From an uncultured Pleurocapsa sp. (GTDB lineage Bacteria; Cyanobacteriota; Cyanobacteriia; Cyanobacteriales; Xenococcaceae), in assembly GCA_938015355.1 (NCBI GenBank), contig CALLPS010000261.1, forward strand, positions 1-42,459: 42,459 nt of DNA, read 5' to 3'. The translations under genes and the position numbers were made by a program. The notes beneath the pieces were generated by a model that had not been told where the DNA came from, did not search any database, and saw only the letters and a program-made list of their open reading frames with translations. The stretch's first letter is position 1. Each line of letters opens with the position of its first letter. Of this stretch, positions 7,418-16,165 are shown piece by piece.

Positions 7418-10113
7418 TATCTAGATTTTAGATACTTGATCGCACTACTGCGATCGCAGATTATACCGTCAAGAGTAGCGGCTAAAATATCATCTAAAAT
7501 ATTTTTATATAATGGCCCTGGTTTAAACCCCAGGGTTTTTAAGTCGTTGCCATTTAGTAAAGGTTTTACTAGAGATAAGTGAGCAATATATTGCCAAATT
7601 AAACGGCGATTTTTTTTATTACTTCTCGCTGCCAAGAGAATTAATTGTAGATATTTATAAGGATGTAATAACTGATAGATTTCGCTAGGAAGATTACATT
7701 TAATTAATTGAGTTGCCACTTTAGTTTCTAATATCTCTAACTGTTGCAACCTTTGTAAACTGTCTTTTGATAATTGCAAATTATCCGCAACCATCATTCT
7801 AGATTCAGGAGGTAAATGAGCAATTAGAGTTTCCAGTCTAATCAGCCAATGCTCAGTGATTTTTGGTTCAAAGTACCCTAACCATTTCGAGACGCAATGT
7901 ATCTGCCACTCTAAAGCAGGAGTTAGGGTCAAATCTTGATGTAAACAACTCAATGCATCTAATTTATCGAGTAACTTTAGAGCTGGTTTCCAATAATGCG
8001 CCTGAAGAATATATTTAAATTCAGCTCTTAATCTGGTGGTTAAAGCAGGAGTTTGGCGATCGCTAATTCTCAATTGCTCATAGACACCACTTTTGATGGC
8101 GTAGCGAATGTATTCTTCTGTTTCCGATTCGATCGCAAAACCGAGACGTACGGCAAATCGAACTGCTCGATAAATTCGCGTTGGATCTTCAATAAAGCTG
8201 TTAGCATGAAGCACCCGAACCAGACGCGATCGCAAATCTAATAAACCACCAAAAAAGTCTAGTAAATCTCCTTTTCGAGAAAATTCGCCTCTTTTGGGAG
8301 CTGTTAGACGAACTGCTAGAGCATTAATCGTGAAATCTCGTCGATACAAATCCTGACGAATGGAACTAGCCTCTACTTGAGGATTAGCAGCGGGATAAGG
8401 ATAGAATTCCGTACGGGCGGTAGCAATATCCACCATGAGATTGCCAAAAACAGGATCTCGGTGCCAAGTTAAAGCTGCGGTCTGGAATTCTCCATGGATG
8501 GAAACCCTTACATGGGGATACATTTGCTGAATTACCTCGGCTAATTCTACTCCTGCCCGTTCGTCAGCAGCATGATGGTAGCCATCAACTACTAAATCTA
8601 TATCTTGCAACAATAAAGGTTCCTGATCGCTAGTTAGCAGAACATCTCGAACTCCTCCTCCCACTAAATATAGATTCCAACCACGCTGCTGTGATGCTTG
8701 AGTTATGGATTGAAGTAGTTGCCAGATTACAGATTCTAAACGGTTTTGTAACGTAGGCAAAAGATGAGAAGTTAGACTTTCCTTACTAGCCTCTGGGTTA
8801 ATCTCATGACGCTGATCGTGGAGTTGACGTAAAACATCAGTACGAGTCACGATACCAATCAATTCCCCTGACTCAATTACGGGTAATCGACCTACATCAT
8901 AAGTCACCATTAAGGATTCTATAGCAGGCAAGGTTGTATCAGGCAGAATTGTTTTCAGATTACGACTCATGTAACCTTTCACGGGGGCATGATCGAACCC
9001 ATGATGGATCGCCAAATCCAAATCACGGCGAGAGATAATTCCTACCAAATGATCACACTCATCCACTACCGATAACCCAGAATGACCGTAACGAAATAAA
9101 GTTCTTTGAGCCTGTTCAATAGTAATATCAGGGCGAATTGTCCTCACGGGAGAAGACATTAAATCCCGCGCTGTGGGAGGTTGGGGAATTTGCGATCGCA
9201 ATTGAGTTAATAATTCTTCAAAGATCTGTTCTGGATCAGAGGTGGAGATTGACATAGAAGCTGCTTGAGCATGTCCGCCGCCACCCCAAGGCTGGAAAAG
9301 CTGATTGAGATTGGTTTCTGCTAACCGCGATCGCCCAATTACCACCAGTTTTGGGTTAGAACTTTTTTGAAACTTATGACCCAACAAGATGACATCGCTT
9401 TCGGTGAGATCGATTAACCTCGCGGTTAAAGTCGCTAAGCCGCTCACAAATTGCTCCGTCTCTAACAAGACAGACGCGACAGTATATCCCTGAACAGTAG
9501 AGCGCTGCAAATTATTCAAGGCATCTTTAAACAATTCCTGTAGCTGATTCGATAAACCAGGCTCATTATATTCCGCAATCATCGACAAATTTGCTGACTG
9601 TTCCATCAACCAAGCGATCGCCTTAGCATCACGGGGAGTAGTCTGATCAAAGGTTAAAGAGCCTGTATCCACATGGATGCCTAAAGCCATGGCAGTAGCT
9701 TCAAACGGCGTTAAGGTAATATTCTGCTGCTGTAGTAATTCAGTGATATAGGTGGTAATTGCTCCCACGGCTTCAGTATGAATCTCTGATACAGGAATAT
9801 CCGACTGCAAATCAAGATGATGATCGAACACTTCAATCCAGTTCACATTAGGTAAAGTCAACCACTTCGCTGCGGCACCTAGGCGATCGCTTTTTTGAGT
9901 ATCGACAATATAGATTGTGGCGATCGCTTCAGGAGTAATACTCCGCATTTGAGCAAAGTTAAACTCATCTCGATATAGGGCTAAAAAATTCTTAACCGTA
10001 GGGTGAGCACCACCCGTTAAAACAATCTTTGCTCCTGATTTAAGACGAGATAAACCAATCGCTGAACCCAAAGCATCAAAGTCTACCGTTTGATGGCAAA
10101 GAATTATATCCAT
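7414..10113 (-). CDS. DHH phosphoesterase-CBS-tRNA nucleotidyltransferase fusion
   Basis: The 899-aa protein has three modules in order. First, a DHH/DHHA1 phosphoesterase (about 1-310) with CHQTVDFDALGSA, VFDHHLD, GIHVDTGSLTF and GGGGHAQAAS. Second, a pair of CBS domains (about 315-430; DLMSSPVRTI and GYMSRNLKTI start the two). Third, a class II poly(A) polymerase/CCA-adding enzyme head (about 470-700) with LYLVGGGVRDVLL, the catalytic DIDLVVDG and RRDFTINALAVRL, followed by an RNA-binding region. Family knowledge: the last module adds C or A to tRNA 3' ends, and CBS pairs bind adenine nucleotides. Whether this protein makes the whole CCA or only part of it cannot be read from sequence. The DHH part could be a nucleotide phosphoesterase coupled to RNA end processing (inference). 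The gene ends convergently with the 6968 ORF. Confidence 0.9.
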   Translation of the reverse strand: MDIILCHQTVDFDALGSAIGLSRLKSGAKIVLTGGAHPTVKNFLALYRDEFNFAQMRSITPEAIATIYIVDTQKSDRLGAAAKWLTLPNVNWIEVFDHHLDLQSDIPVSEIHTEAVGAITTYITELLQQQNITLTPFEATAMALGIHVDTGSLTFDQTTPRDAKAIAWLMEQSANLSMIAEYNEPGLSNQLQELFKDALNNLQRSTVQGYTVASVLLETEQFVSGLATLTARLIDLTESDVILLGHKFQKSSNPKLVVIGRSRLAETNLNQLFQPWGGGGHAQAASMSISTSDPEQIFEELLTQLRSQIPQPPTARDLMSSPVRTIRPDITIEQAQRTLFRYGHSGLSVVDECDHLVGIISRRDLDLAIHHGFDHAPVKGYMSRNLKTILPDTTLPAIESLMVTYDVGRLPVIESGELIGIVTRTDVLRQLHDQRHEINPEASKESLTSHLLPTLQNRLESVIWQLLQSITQASQQRGWNLYLVGGGVRDVLLTSDQEPLLLQDIDLVVDGYHHAADERAGVELAEVIQQMYPHVRVSIHGEFQTAALTWHRDPVFGNLMVDIATARTEFYPYPAANPQVEASSIRQDLYRRDFTINALAVRLTAPKRGEFSRKGDLLDFFGGLLDLRSRLVRVLHANSFIEDPTRIYRAVRFAVRLGFAIESETEEYIRYAIKSGVYEQLRISDRQTPALTTRLRAEFKYILQAHYWKPALKLLDKLDALSCLHQDLTLTPALEWQIHCVSKWLGYFEPKITEHWLIRLETLIAHLPPESRMMVADNLQLSKDSLQRLQQLEILETKVATQLIKCNLPSEIYQLLHPYKYLQLILLAARSNKKNRRLIWQYIAHLSLVKPLLNGNDLKTLGFKPGPLYKNILDDILAATLDGIICDRSSAIKYLKSRY

Positions 10114-10139
10114 GACAGATCCATGACATTGTTAATTTG

Positions 10140-10323
10140 ACGTGAGTTCGACAGATTTTCTTTGTGGTTGAATTTCCAAAGTTAGATAACGAAGTAATAG
10201 ACTTTTCCTCAAACTATGCGATGCAAGCCCTTTTCCCTTTTCCCTTATGCAAAACGGTATCCGTGATAGATTTCCCTTTTCCCTCGCCAAAACTAGTAGA
10301 TTTTATACTCATCGAACTCACGT
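10140..10323. repeat. MITE-like element bounded by 12-bp perfect inverted repeats
   Basis: The ends ACGTGAGTTCGA (10140-10151) and TCGAACTCACGT (10312-10323) are exact reverse complements, extending to 14 of 15 bases if TTG/TAA is included. The 184-bp interval has no convincing gene and carries a CT-rich segment (10211-10262) that recurs elsewhere in the window. The right end touches the stop codon of the haemagglutinin-type gene. A short non-autonomous element or a dispersed intergenic repeat is likely. Confidence 0.5.
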
Positions 10324-12899
10324 TAATTTGGCGTTTGAGATTTCCACTGATTACAATCAGGAGTCTGCAATCCAGGCTTGCGAGAAGTGACGACGACGGG
10401 TTTGTCCGTCAACACAACATTACCTTGGGCATCAGTTACCCACCCCTGAATCATAGCAAGTTGCTGTACTCTTTGATCCAAAGTTGTATCCTGATCTGAA
10501 GAAGTTGCATCCTCTCGGGTTACTTCTTCTAAGATCCGCCAGTCTGACCATGTTTGTTCTGGGAGAAAATCTTGTTCAGGATCAAAAGGAAGTCCACCAC
10601 GACCACTAGCAGTAAAGGAACTATTTTGGCTAATTTTACAAAAAGTATTGTTAAATAAATAATTAACATCGACAAAATCTGACGGCAAAGTAAATAGTTG
10701 ATTGGTAGCAGTCAAGACGGGAAATACTAGGTCTACAGTACCTGCTGTGCCAAATTCAGAACTTGCATCAATATCATTAGTCATATTTGGCGGTAGAGCA
10801 TTCCGCTCGACTGTACCGAAAATTCCTTCTGCGTTAATGGTGATGTTACCACCATCGCCAAATACGGCACTAGCCAAAATATCATTATTCTGTTGAGGAA
10901 AAGCAATCACAAAGTTGGCATCAATATCAACATTTCCCCCATTAGCAGCGTTCATAGCCCGAGCTGAAATTAAACTATTTTCTTGGAGAATGAGATTATC
11001 TTCAATGTTTAATTGAATATTGCCTCCTGACTGAAATTCAGTGGTAGCAATAATACTAGCCCCGTTGACTAATTCTACAGAGTTAGCATTAACAGTTAAA
11101 TTTCCTGGTGCGCTAGAGCCAGTACCTTGAACACTGAGGCTAGCGCGATCGCTAATAACTAGTTGATCCGTATTGAGAAATATATCTCCTCCATTCCCTC
11201 CATTATCTGTCTGTGTAGATATGAAGCTAGAAACTTTATCTACTTTATCTATTGGACGAAATCCACTGATTTCAATCTCAGAAGCATCTACATTAATATT
11301 CCCAGAATTCCCCGCAGACGCTGTTGTAGAGATTAGTAATCCTCCATCTTTAATTGTAAGTTTGCTCGTGCTAATATCTACGTTGCCAGCATTACCACTT
11401 CCAAAAGTATTGGCGGTAATCCGACTACTAACACTACCTGTTTTAGGAGAAGTCCCGAGAACTTCTATTGACCCGTTAACATCTAGCTCAATATTTCCAG
11501 CATTTCCAGTACCGAATGGACTAGTTGCAATTGCTGCACCATCTTGTAGGATTATATCTTGAGCAGTAATGCTAATATTTCCTCCATCACTACTACTAGT
11601 TGATAAAACTAATATCTCACTAGACTGATTAATTTCAATTGCTGTATTAATGTCGAATAAGGAACCAATTAAATCTATTGCATTTTCTCCTAACCGCAAT
11701 AGTGGTCTTGAACCTTTGAAATTAATCGAGTTAAAGACGTTCACGGATAAGTCTCCACTCTTTCCCTGGCTTGTTGGAAATGTTTGTAGTTCAATTGCTC
11801 CTCCATCAATTAGTTTTAAATCTTGAGCAACAATTTCAACATTTCCTCCCTTTCCAGTACCAAATGTGTTGCTAGAAATCTGACTGGCAAATGGTAAAAA
11901 GATTTCAAATTGTGCTGCTAGAAATAAATCGATTTTTTCACTTGTGGTATCGCTGCCATTTATTTCTAATAAATCAGATGCCTGAACTTTGATTTTTCCT
12001 CCATCCAGATTACCCAAAGTATTTGATGTGATGGCAGAACCATTAAGAATCTGAATATTTCTGCCCCAGACATTAATATCACCTCCTCCTTCTCCACTGG
12101 TATCAATGGAAGCTAAGTTATCTAATTTAATATCTCGAAACTGACTGACATTTTCATAGTTAACTTTCCATTCTTTAGCAATAGGCTCAAGAGTAACAAA
12201 ACTATTTTCGGCAACACTTCCTAATTCAATATTTCCTGTCGGGGCGGTAACTGCACCACCATCAAAAGTGATTCCATTCCCTATTAATGCCAAGGTGTTG
12301 CCTGGTTCAGTTTCTAATCCTAATTTTATTTGGTCTTGACCAGTCGGATCTTGAGGATTGGGAACTGCAAAATTAGCTCTATTGATAATTTCCCCTGGAT
12401 TGCTACCAAACTGTAATCCTAAAGGCACACTGACAGTTAACAGCGGTTCTGAGTTATCTAGATTAGTACTAAATTCTGTATCATCTTCAAACAATAAACT
12501 CTCGGCAGTAGTTCCAATAAAGGAACCACCGATATCTAAGCTGGCATTTTCTCCAAAGATGATTCCGTTAGGATTAAGTAAAAATAGATTAGCTGTCCCA
12601 TTGCTTTGAATCAAGCCATTGATCTCAGAAATAGATGAACCAGTAACACGGGTAATAATATTCTGAATCGTTATCGCATTATCGAAAGATACCGATCCGT
12701 TATTTGGTATGGAAAATTCTTGGAAACTATGAAATAAATTATCTCCTCGTTGTTCTCCTGCATTGACTGTAAAGTCGCGGTTGTTTTCGGTATTGACTTC
12801 TGTAGAGAGTGTGCCATCTTCAACTATTTGAGCCTTAACTAGCTTAGGGATAAGAATTAAGGAACAAGGAACAACGAATAATAATAGTTTGAGAATCAT
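10323..12899 (-). CDS. Two-partner-secretion exoprotein, filamentous haemagglutinin N-terminal type
   Basis: The 858-aa protein begins with a Sec signal peptide (MILKLLLFVVPCSLILIPKL, cleavage near VKAQ). A haemagglutination-activity (TPS) domain follows, over about residues 25-150, with LFLLNPNGIIFGENA, the NPNG hallmark. The rest is a repetitive right-handed beta-helix, with repeated phrases such as GNAGNIELDVNGSIEV and GGNIQLNIEDNLIL. A short C-terminal region has two Cys (NTFCK, TPDCNQW). Family knowledge: such TpsA proteins are exported across the outer membrane by a TpsB/ShlB-type transporter and act at the cell surface in adhesion or as secreted effectors. No TpsB gene is in the window, so the transporter must be elsewhere. 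858 aa is short for an adhesin but common in cyanobacteria. Confidence 0.9.
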   Translation of the reverse strand: MILKLLLFVVPCSLILIPKLVKAQIVEDGTLSTEVNTENNRDFTVNAGEQRGDNLFHSFQEFSIPNNGSVSFDNAITIQNIITRVTGSSISEINGLIQSNGTANLFLLNPNGIIFGENASLDIGGSFIGTTAESLLFEDDTEFSTNLDNSEPLLTVSVPLGLQFGSNPGEIINRANFAVPNPQDPTGQDQIKLGLETEPGNTLALIGNGITFDGGAVTAPTGNIELGSVAENSFVTLEPIAKEWKVNYENVSQFRDIKLDNLASIDTSGEGGGDINVWGRNIQILNGSAITSNTLGNLDGGKIKVQASDLLEINGSDTTSEKIDLFLAAQFEIFLPFASQISSNTFGTGKGGNVEIVAQDLKLIDGGAIELQTFPTSQGKSGDLSVNVFNSINFKGSRPLLRLGENAIDLIGSLFDINTAIEINQSSEILVLSTSSSDGGNISITAQDIILQDGAAIATSPFGTGNAGNIELDVNGSIEVLGTSPKTGSVSSRITANTFGSGNAGNVDISTSKLTIKDGGLLISTTASAGNSGNINVDASEIEISGFRPIDKVDKVSSFISTQTDNGGNGGDIFLNTDQLVISDRASLSVQGTGSSAPGNLTVNANSVELVNGASIIATTEFQSGGNIQLNIEDNLILQENSLISARAMNAANGGNVDIDANFVIAFPQQNNDILASAVFGDGGNITINAEGIFGTVERNALPPNMTNDIDASSEFGTAGTVDLVFPVLTATNQLFTLPSDFVDVNYLFNNTFCKISQNSSFTASGRGGLPFDPEQDFLPEQTWSDWRILEEVTREDATSSDQDTTLDQRVQQLAMIQGWVTDAQGNVVLTDKPVVVTSRKPGLQTPDCNQWKSQTPN

Positions 12900-13022
12900 G
12901 TTAATTTTTACCAGATGCCTAAGCTAATCTTAAACCTTGACTGTCAGAGGGAAGGTAAGTATTTATAATACAAGTAATTGCCTAAATCTCATCTCTGATT
13001 TGTATCACTTTTCATTTTAGTT

Positions 13023-13499
13023 ATGACTCTCTCCCAATTATTTAATATTTTAAATATCTATGCTATGGCTATTTGGGCTATAGCAATTTTTGCCCCTAAT
13101 TGGAGCATTACTCGAAAAATAATGAGTTCCTTGTTATTTTTAATCCCTTTGATTTGCTTATATATTTATTTTCTAGTTGTTACGTTTGATTTCGAGTCCA
13201 TCACTGTCTTATCTGATTTTAACTTAGAGAATATTGCTCTTCTTTTCTCGCAAGAAGGTACAGCAGGCGCAGGATGGATTCATTTTTTGACGATGGATTT
13301 ATTTGTGGGGAGATGGATTTATTGGCAAGGACAAGAGAAAAAAATTTGGACTGCTCATTCGTTACTCTTATGTCTTTTTTTGGGACCAGTTGGATTGCTT
13401 TCTCACATAATTACCGCTACTTTTTTTGGCAACAATAATAATGATGACTCAGATAACGACGATCCAGAAACCAAAAAAAATAGTAACGTTATTTCTTAA
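13023..13499 (+). CDS. ABA4-like (DUF4281) membrane protein
   Basis: The 158-aa protein has about four hydrophobic segments (residues ~7-25, 34-55, 85-100, 113-135). The central phrase is WIHFLTMDLFVGRWIYW, followed by LGPVGLLSHI. This pattern matches the ABA4-like/DUF4281 family as I know it. Plant ABA4 is needed for neoxanthin formation in plastids; the role of cyanobacterial members is not settled. A polar Asn/Asp-rich tail (NNNNDDSDNDD) ends the protein. A carotenoid-desaturase-like and a carotenoid-oxygenase-like gene lie within 3 kb, which makes a xanthophyll-related role plausible (inference). Confidence 0.75.
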   Translation: MTLSQLFNILNIYAMAIWAIAIFAPNWSITRKIMSSLLFLIPLICLYIYFLVVTFDFESITVLSDFNLENIALLFSQEGTAGAGWIHFLTMDLFVGRWIYWQGQEKKIWTAHSLLLCLFLGPVGLLSHIITATFFGNNNNDDSDNDDPETKKNSNVIS

Positions 13500-13592
13500 C
13501 CTGAAAGTAAATACCCTGAGTTCGAGATAAGCTAAAATCCTTATATTTTAGTAGGAGAAAGCTAAAAACTAATAATTAAAACAACTCTAAGT

Positions 13593-14015
13593 TTACATCA
13601 GACGTTTTATTGTTACATCATAAAGACTTTCAATCCAAACTCTAGCTCCACACATCGGATTATCTGGACGATAGACAATACGGCAACCTCCTGGTATTTC
13701 AACCTCATGTCCGTACTGATTAGTATCTCCTCGCTTGACTGTAATTACTGGCTGTCGCTGTTGATGTTTGTGATTATGTTTAATTTTCTGCGTATTAACA
13801 TGAACAATAGTCTTCGCCGGCTTTCGGGGATTTTGCCAACGAGGAGCAGGACCTCTCGTTCCTTTTAAGATAATAGGTCTGCCTTTAAACAGGGGGATAA
13901 GCCACATTTTTCCTGTTTTGTAAGCCCCTTCCACTCTCTTCGTAATTAAGAGGACTCTAAGTCTGGCAGTAGAGATTTTGAGAATTTTAGCTGCTGCTGT
14001 AGTACCTACTATCAT
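13593..14015 (-). CDS. Small helix-turn-helix (excisionase/MerR-like) DNA-binding protein
   Basis: The N-terminal ~45 residues (TTAAAKILKISTARLRVLLI ... YKTGKMWLIP) fit a single-helix-turn-helix domain of the excisionase/MerR HTH_17 type. A basic linker with RGPAPRWQNPRKPAK and a His/Gln-rich stretch follow. A C-terminal segment (IPGGCRIVYRPDNPMCGARV) contains two Cys. No effector domain is recognised. It lies between the ABA4-like gene and the FAD oxidoreductase and is co-directional with the latter, so it could regulate this group, but that is context only. The start ATG (MIVGTTAAAK) is well placed for the HTH. Confidence 0.7.
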   Translation of the reverse strand: MIVGTTAAAKILKISTARLRVLLITKRVEGAYKTGKMWLIPLFKGRPIILKGTRGPAPRWQNPRKPAKTIVHVNTQKIKHNHKHQQRQPVITVKRGDTNQYGHEVEIPGGCRIVYRPDNPMCGARVWIESLYDVTIKRLM

Positions 14016-14123
14016 TTAACTCTAGCGTGATCGCAATAGTTTTTCAAATTTGGTTGATCAAGATAATTCCAGGTTACCAATAAAAAATGACCAGGAGTTT
14101 AACTCAATACTTCAACAAATTTA

Positions 14124-15929
14124 TCAAATTACTGGTACATAGGGACCAACTACATTATCTTGAGCCGCAATTATCCCCACCGCAATACCAGCAGCAGCAG
14201 CAGCGTGACCCATTAAGTTACCCCCTGGATATACTTGTCCAGGGCTATTTTCAAATCCATCTTTACCCTGTAATGCCACCCAATCTCCCGCTACAACTAA
14301 GTTGGATATATATGGTTCGGCAAAAAATGGTGCAGGGCGATCGCCTTGCCCGACTTGAAACCCAGTAAAGTTATAGTATCTCCCAATTTGCAACCCTCCA
14401 TTCGGCTCAGGAGTAGCATCAGCTAGCTGAGATAGACCATCAATATCCCGCAATTCTTCTTTGATCGCATCCCATAATTCTTGATCAGAAAGTTCCAAGA
14501 TTAACAACCACAGCTGATCATCAGAGCAATTTTCAACTCTCTCTTTTAAACTGCCATACTTTCTCGCTAAAGTCGGACCTAAATCGTAAGCATGAACTTC
14601 GATCACCCATCTGTCTTCCCCCGCAGGAGCAGCTTTGACCCAAGCGGTATCACTCTTTTCAGTTTTGTGGGCTTGAAAAACTAAGTCTACTGGTTGATTT
14701 TCTGGAGTTTCGATGACATCAGGTCGCTCAGGATTTTCAGGTTTGCCGAGTAAATAGGCGCGGGCGACTACATAAGGCGGTGCGGTTTTTAATTTATTTA
14801 CTACCGACCGTACTTGGTCGAGGTTAGCTTGAGACTGAGGGTTTTCTGTTTTGGTGGCAGCGAAAATCTCTTTGGTGCCTCTAATATCCGTTGCCATTAC
14901 TAGATAATCTAAATCGATACTTTCTCCATTGCTAAAATCTAAACCTGTCACCTGATTATTTTCTAGGTTTATATTATTGACTCGATGTCCCAAATGAATC
15001 TTGACTCCTAAGCTTTCTAAATGGTTGCGAAAGGGCAACATAATTGAGTTGTAGTGGTTGTCTGTCGGAACAACCCGCAACATGGCATCAGGCTTACGAA
15101 TGAAAAAAGTCCACATCAAGTGCAATGCCTGGGCTGCACTAATATCTTCAGTACGATTAAGACTTACTGTAAGTACAGTTGTGATAAAGGTATCAAAAAA
15201 AGGTTTGGCAATTTTGCCTTGGGAATATTCAACCATAGTTAAATGGTCAAGTTTTTTTATTACCTTCTCATGGTTGTAGAAGAATAAAGATAACATTCCA
15301 GGGGCACTCTTCATAGCATCCAAAATGTTTACATTGGGCGATCGCCAGACAATACCCAGCATATTTAATAAATGGGCATTGGGGCTAGCTGTGAGAATTT
15401 CTTGTTCATAATTTTCAAACTCTAACAAGACTTCATCCACTGGTTCAAAGTGACGATCTGCCCCAACTTCAGAGATTTTCTGCATCAAATAATCATAAAC
15501 ATTATTAAAAAAGTGATGCAAACCATGTTCCCAAAACCCAGAAGGAGAAGTATCACTTACTTTTGCCCCTAATCTCCCCCCCAAAAAATCTGTAGCTTCA
15601 TAGATATCAACTTGATAGCCCAGCTTAACTAATTCTAAAGCCGCAATTAATCCACTTAGTCCCGCACCGATTACCGCAACTTTCCTAGTTACTCCTGGAG
15701 GTAATTCTGGCAATCCTTTGGTAACTGGAGGCTCCACCATTCTTCCGAGATCATTTAATAGAAAAGGAGGACATCCTCGCAGGGCTTTATTTAACTTCAG
15801 TAATAACTTTTCCACTGATGGTGGAATCCCTTTTTCTCTGGCAAAAAGAGTAACGTTCTTTTGACCGCCCCAAGCTGTTGTGTTGCCGAAATCAGAGCCG
15901 AAATCAGAATTATGCGATCGCTGTTTCAT
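14124..15929 (-). CDS. FAD-dependent carotenoid desaturase/isomerase-like oxidoreductase
   Basis: The 601-aa protein has a dinucleotide-binding fold at about residues 84-125 (KVAVIGAGLSGLIAALELVK ... YEATDFLGGRLGAK). This is followed by WEHGLHHFFNNVYDYL, typical of the zeta-carotene desaturase/phytoene desaturase-like amine oxidase family (COG3349 type). The C-terminal FAD-contact region is YPGGNLMGHAAAAAG. An N-terminal ~80-residue extension precedes the FAD domain. The likely role is oxidation or isomerisation of an isoprenoid or carotenoid in the membrane; the substrate cannot be assigned. The gene is divergent from the carotenoid-oxygenase-like gene at 16166, with a shared 236-bp promoter region containing a perfect dyad. 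Confidence 0.85.
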   Translation of the reverse strand: MKQRSHNSDFGSDFGNTTAWGGQKNVTLFAREKGIPPSVEKLLLKLNKALRGCPPFLLNDLGRMVEPPVTKGLPELPPGVTRKVAVIGAGLSGLIAALELVKLGYQVDIYEATDFLGGRLGAKVSDTSPSGFWEHGLHHFFNNVYDYLMQKISEVGADRHFEPVDEVLLEFENYEQEILTASPNAHLLNMLGIVWRSPNVNILDAMKSAPGMLSLFFYNHEKVIKKLDHLTMVEYSQGKIAKPFFDTFITTVLTVSLNRTEDISAAQALHLMWTFFIRKPDAMLRVVPTDNHYNSIMLPFRNHLESLGVKIHLGHRVNNINLENNQVTGLDFSNGESIDLDYLVMATDIRGTKEIFAATKTENPQSQANLDQVRSVVNKLKTAPPYVVARAYLLGKPENPERPDVIETPENQPVDLVFQAHKTEKSDTAWVKAAPAGEDRWVIEVHAYDLGPTLARKYGSLKERVENCSDDQLWLLILELSDQELWDAIKEELRDIDGLSQLADATPEPNGGLQIGRYYNFTGFQVGQGDRPAPFFAEPYISNLVVAGDWVALQGKDGFENSPGQVYPGGNLMGHAAAAAGIAVGIIAAQDNVVGPYVPVI

Positions 15930-16051
15930 AACCAGAAGTAGCTTGTATTAAATTGTTATCTTAGCTATATTCTGTATAATAATCTACAAATGTAACTTTT
16001 TGGTGTTCACCATTCATTACTGTTTATTTTTCATAATTTTTTTAGTATTAA

Positions 16052-16072
16052 AATGTAAATAATTATTACATT
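16052..16072. promoter_or_regulatory. AATGTAA-N7-TTACATT dyad in divergent promoter
   Basis: The sequence aatgtaa ataatta ttacatt is a perfect 7+7 inverted repeat. It lies between the divergent FAD oxidoreductase and carotenoid-oxygenase genes. A further AATGTAA half-site occurs near 15989, and a TATAAT-like hexamer near 15976. The placement suggests an operator that could control both genes; the regulator is unknown. Confidence 0.45.
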
Positions 16073-16165
16073 AAATGCTTTTTGGCATAATTGCTTGAGC
16101 TTAAACCTAGTAAGAAGTAGAGTTCTAGATTTTGTCTGAATATAAACTTTAACTGGATTCTTATC

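Noticed and set aside
10164-10499. 111-aa plus-strand ORF over the MITE-like element and exoprotein end
   Set aside because: It is low-complexity (PFPFPL type), overlaps the 3' end of a well-supported minus-strand gene and has no ribosome binding site.
11173-11562. 129-aa plus-strand ORF inside the haemagglutinin-type gene
   Set aside because: Antisense shadow of a repetitive beta-helix coding region.
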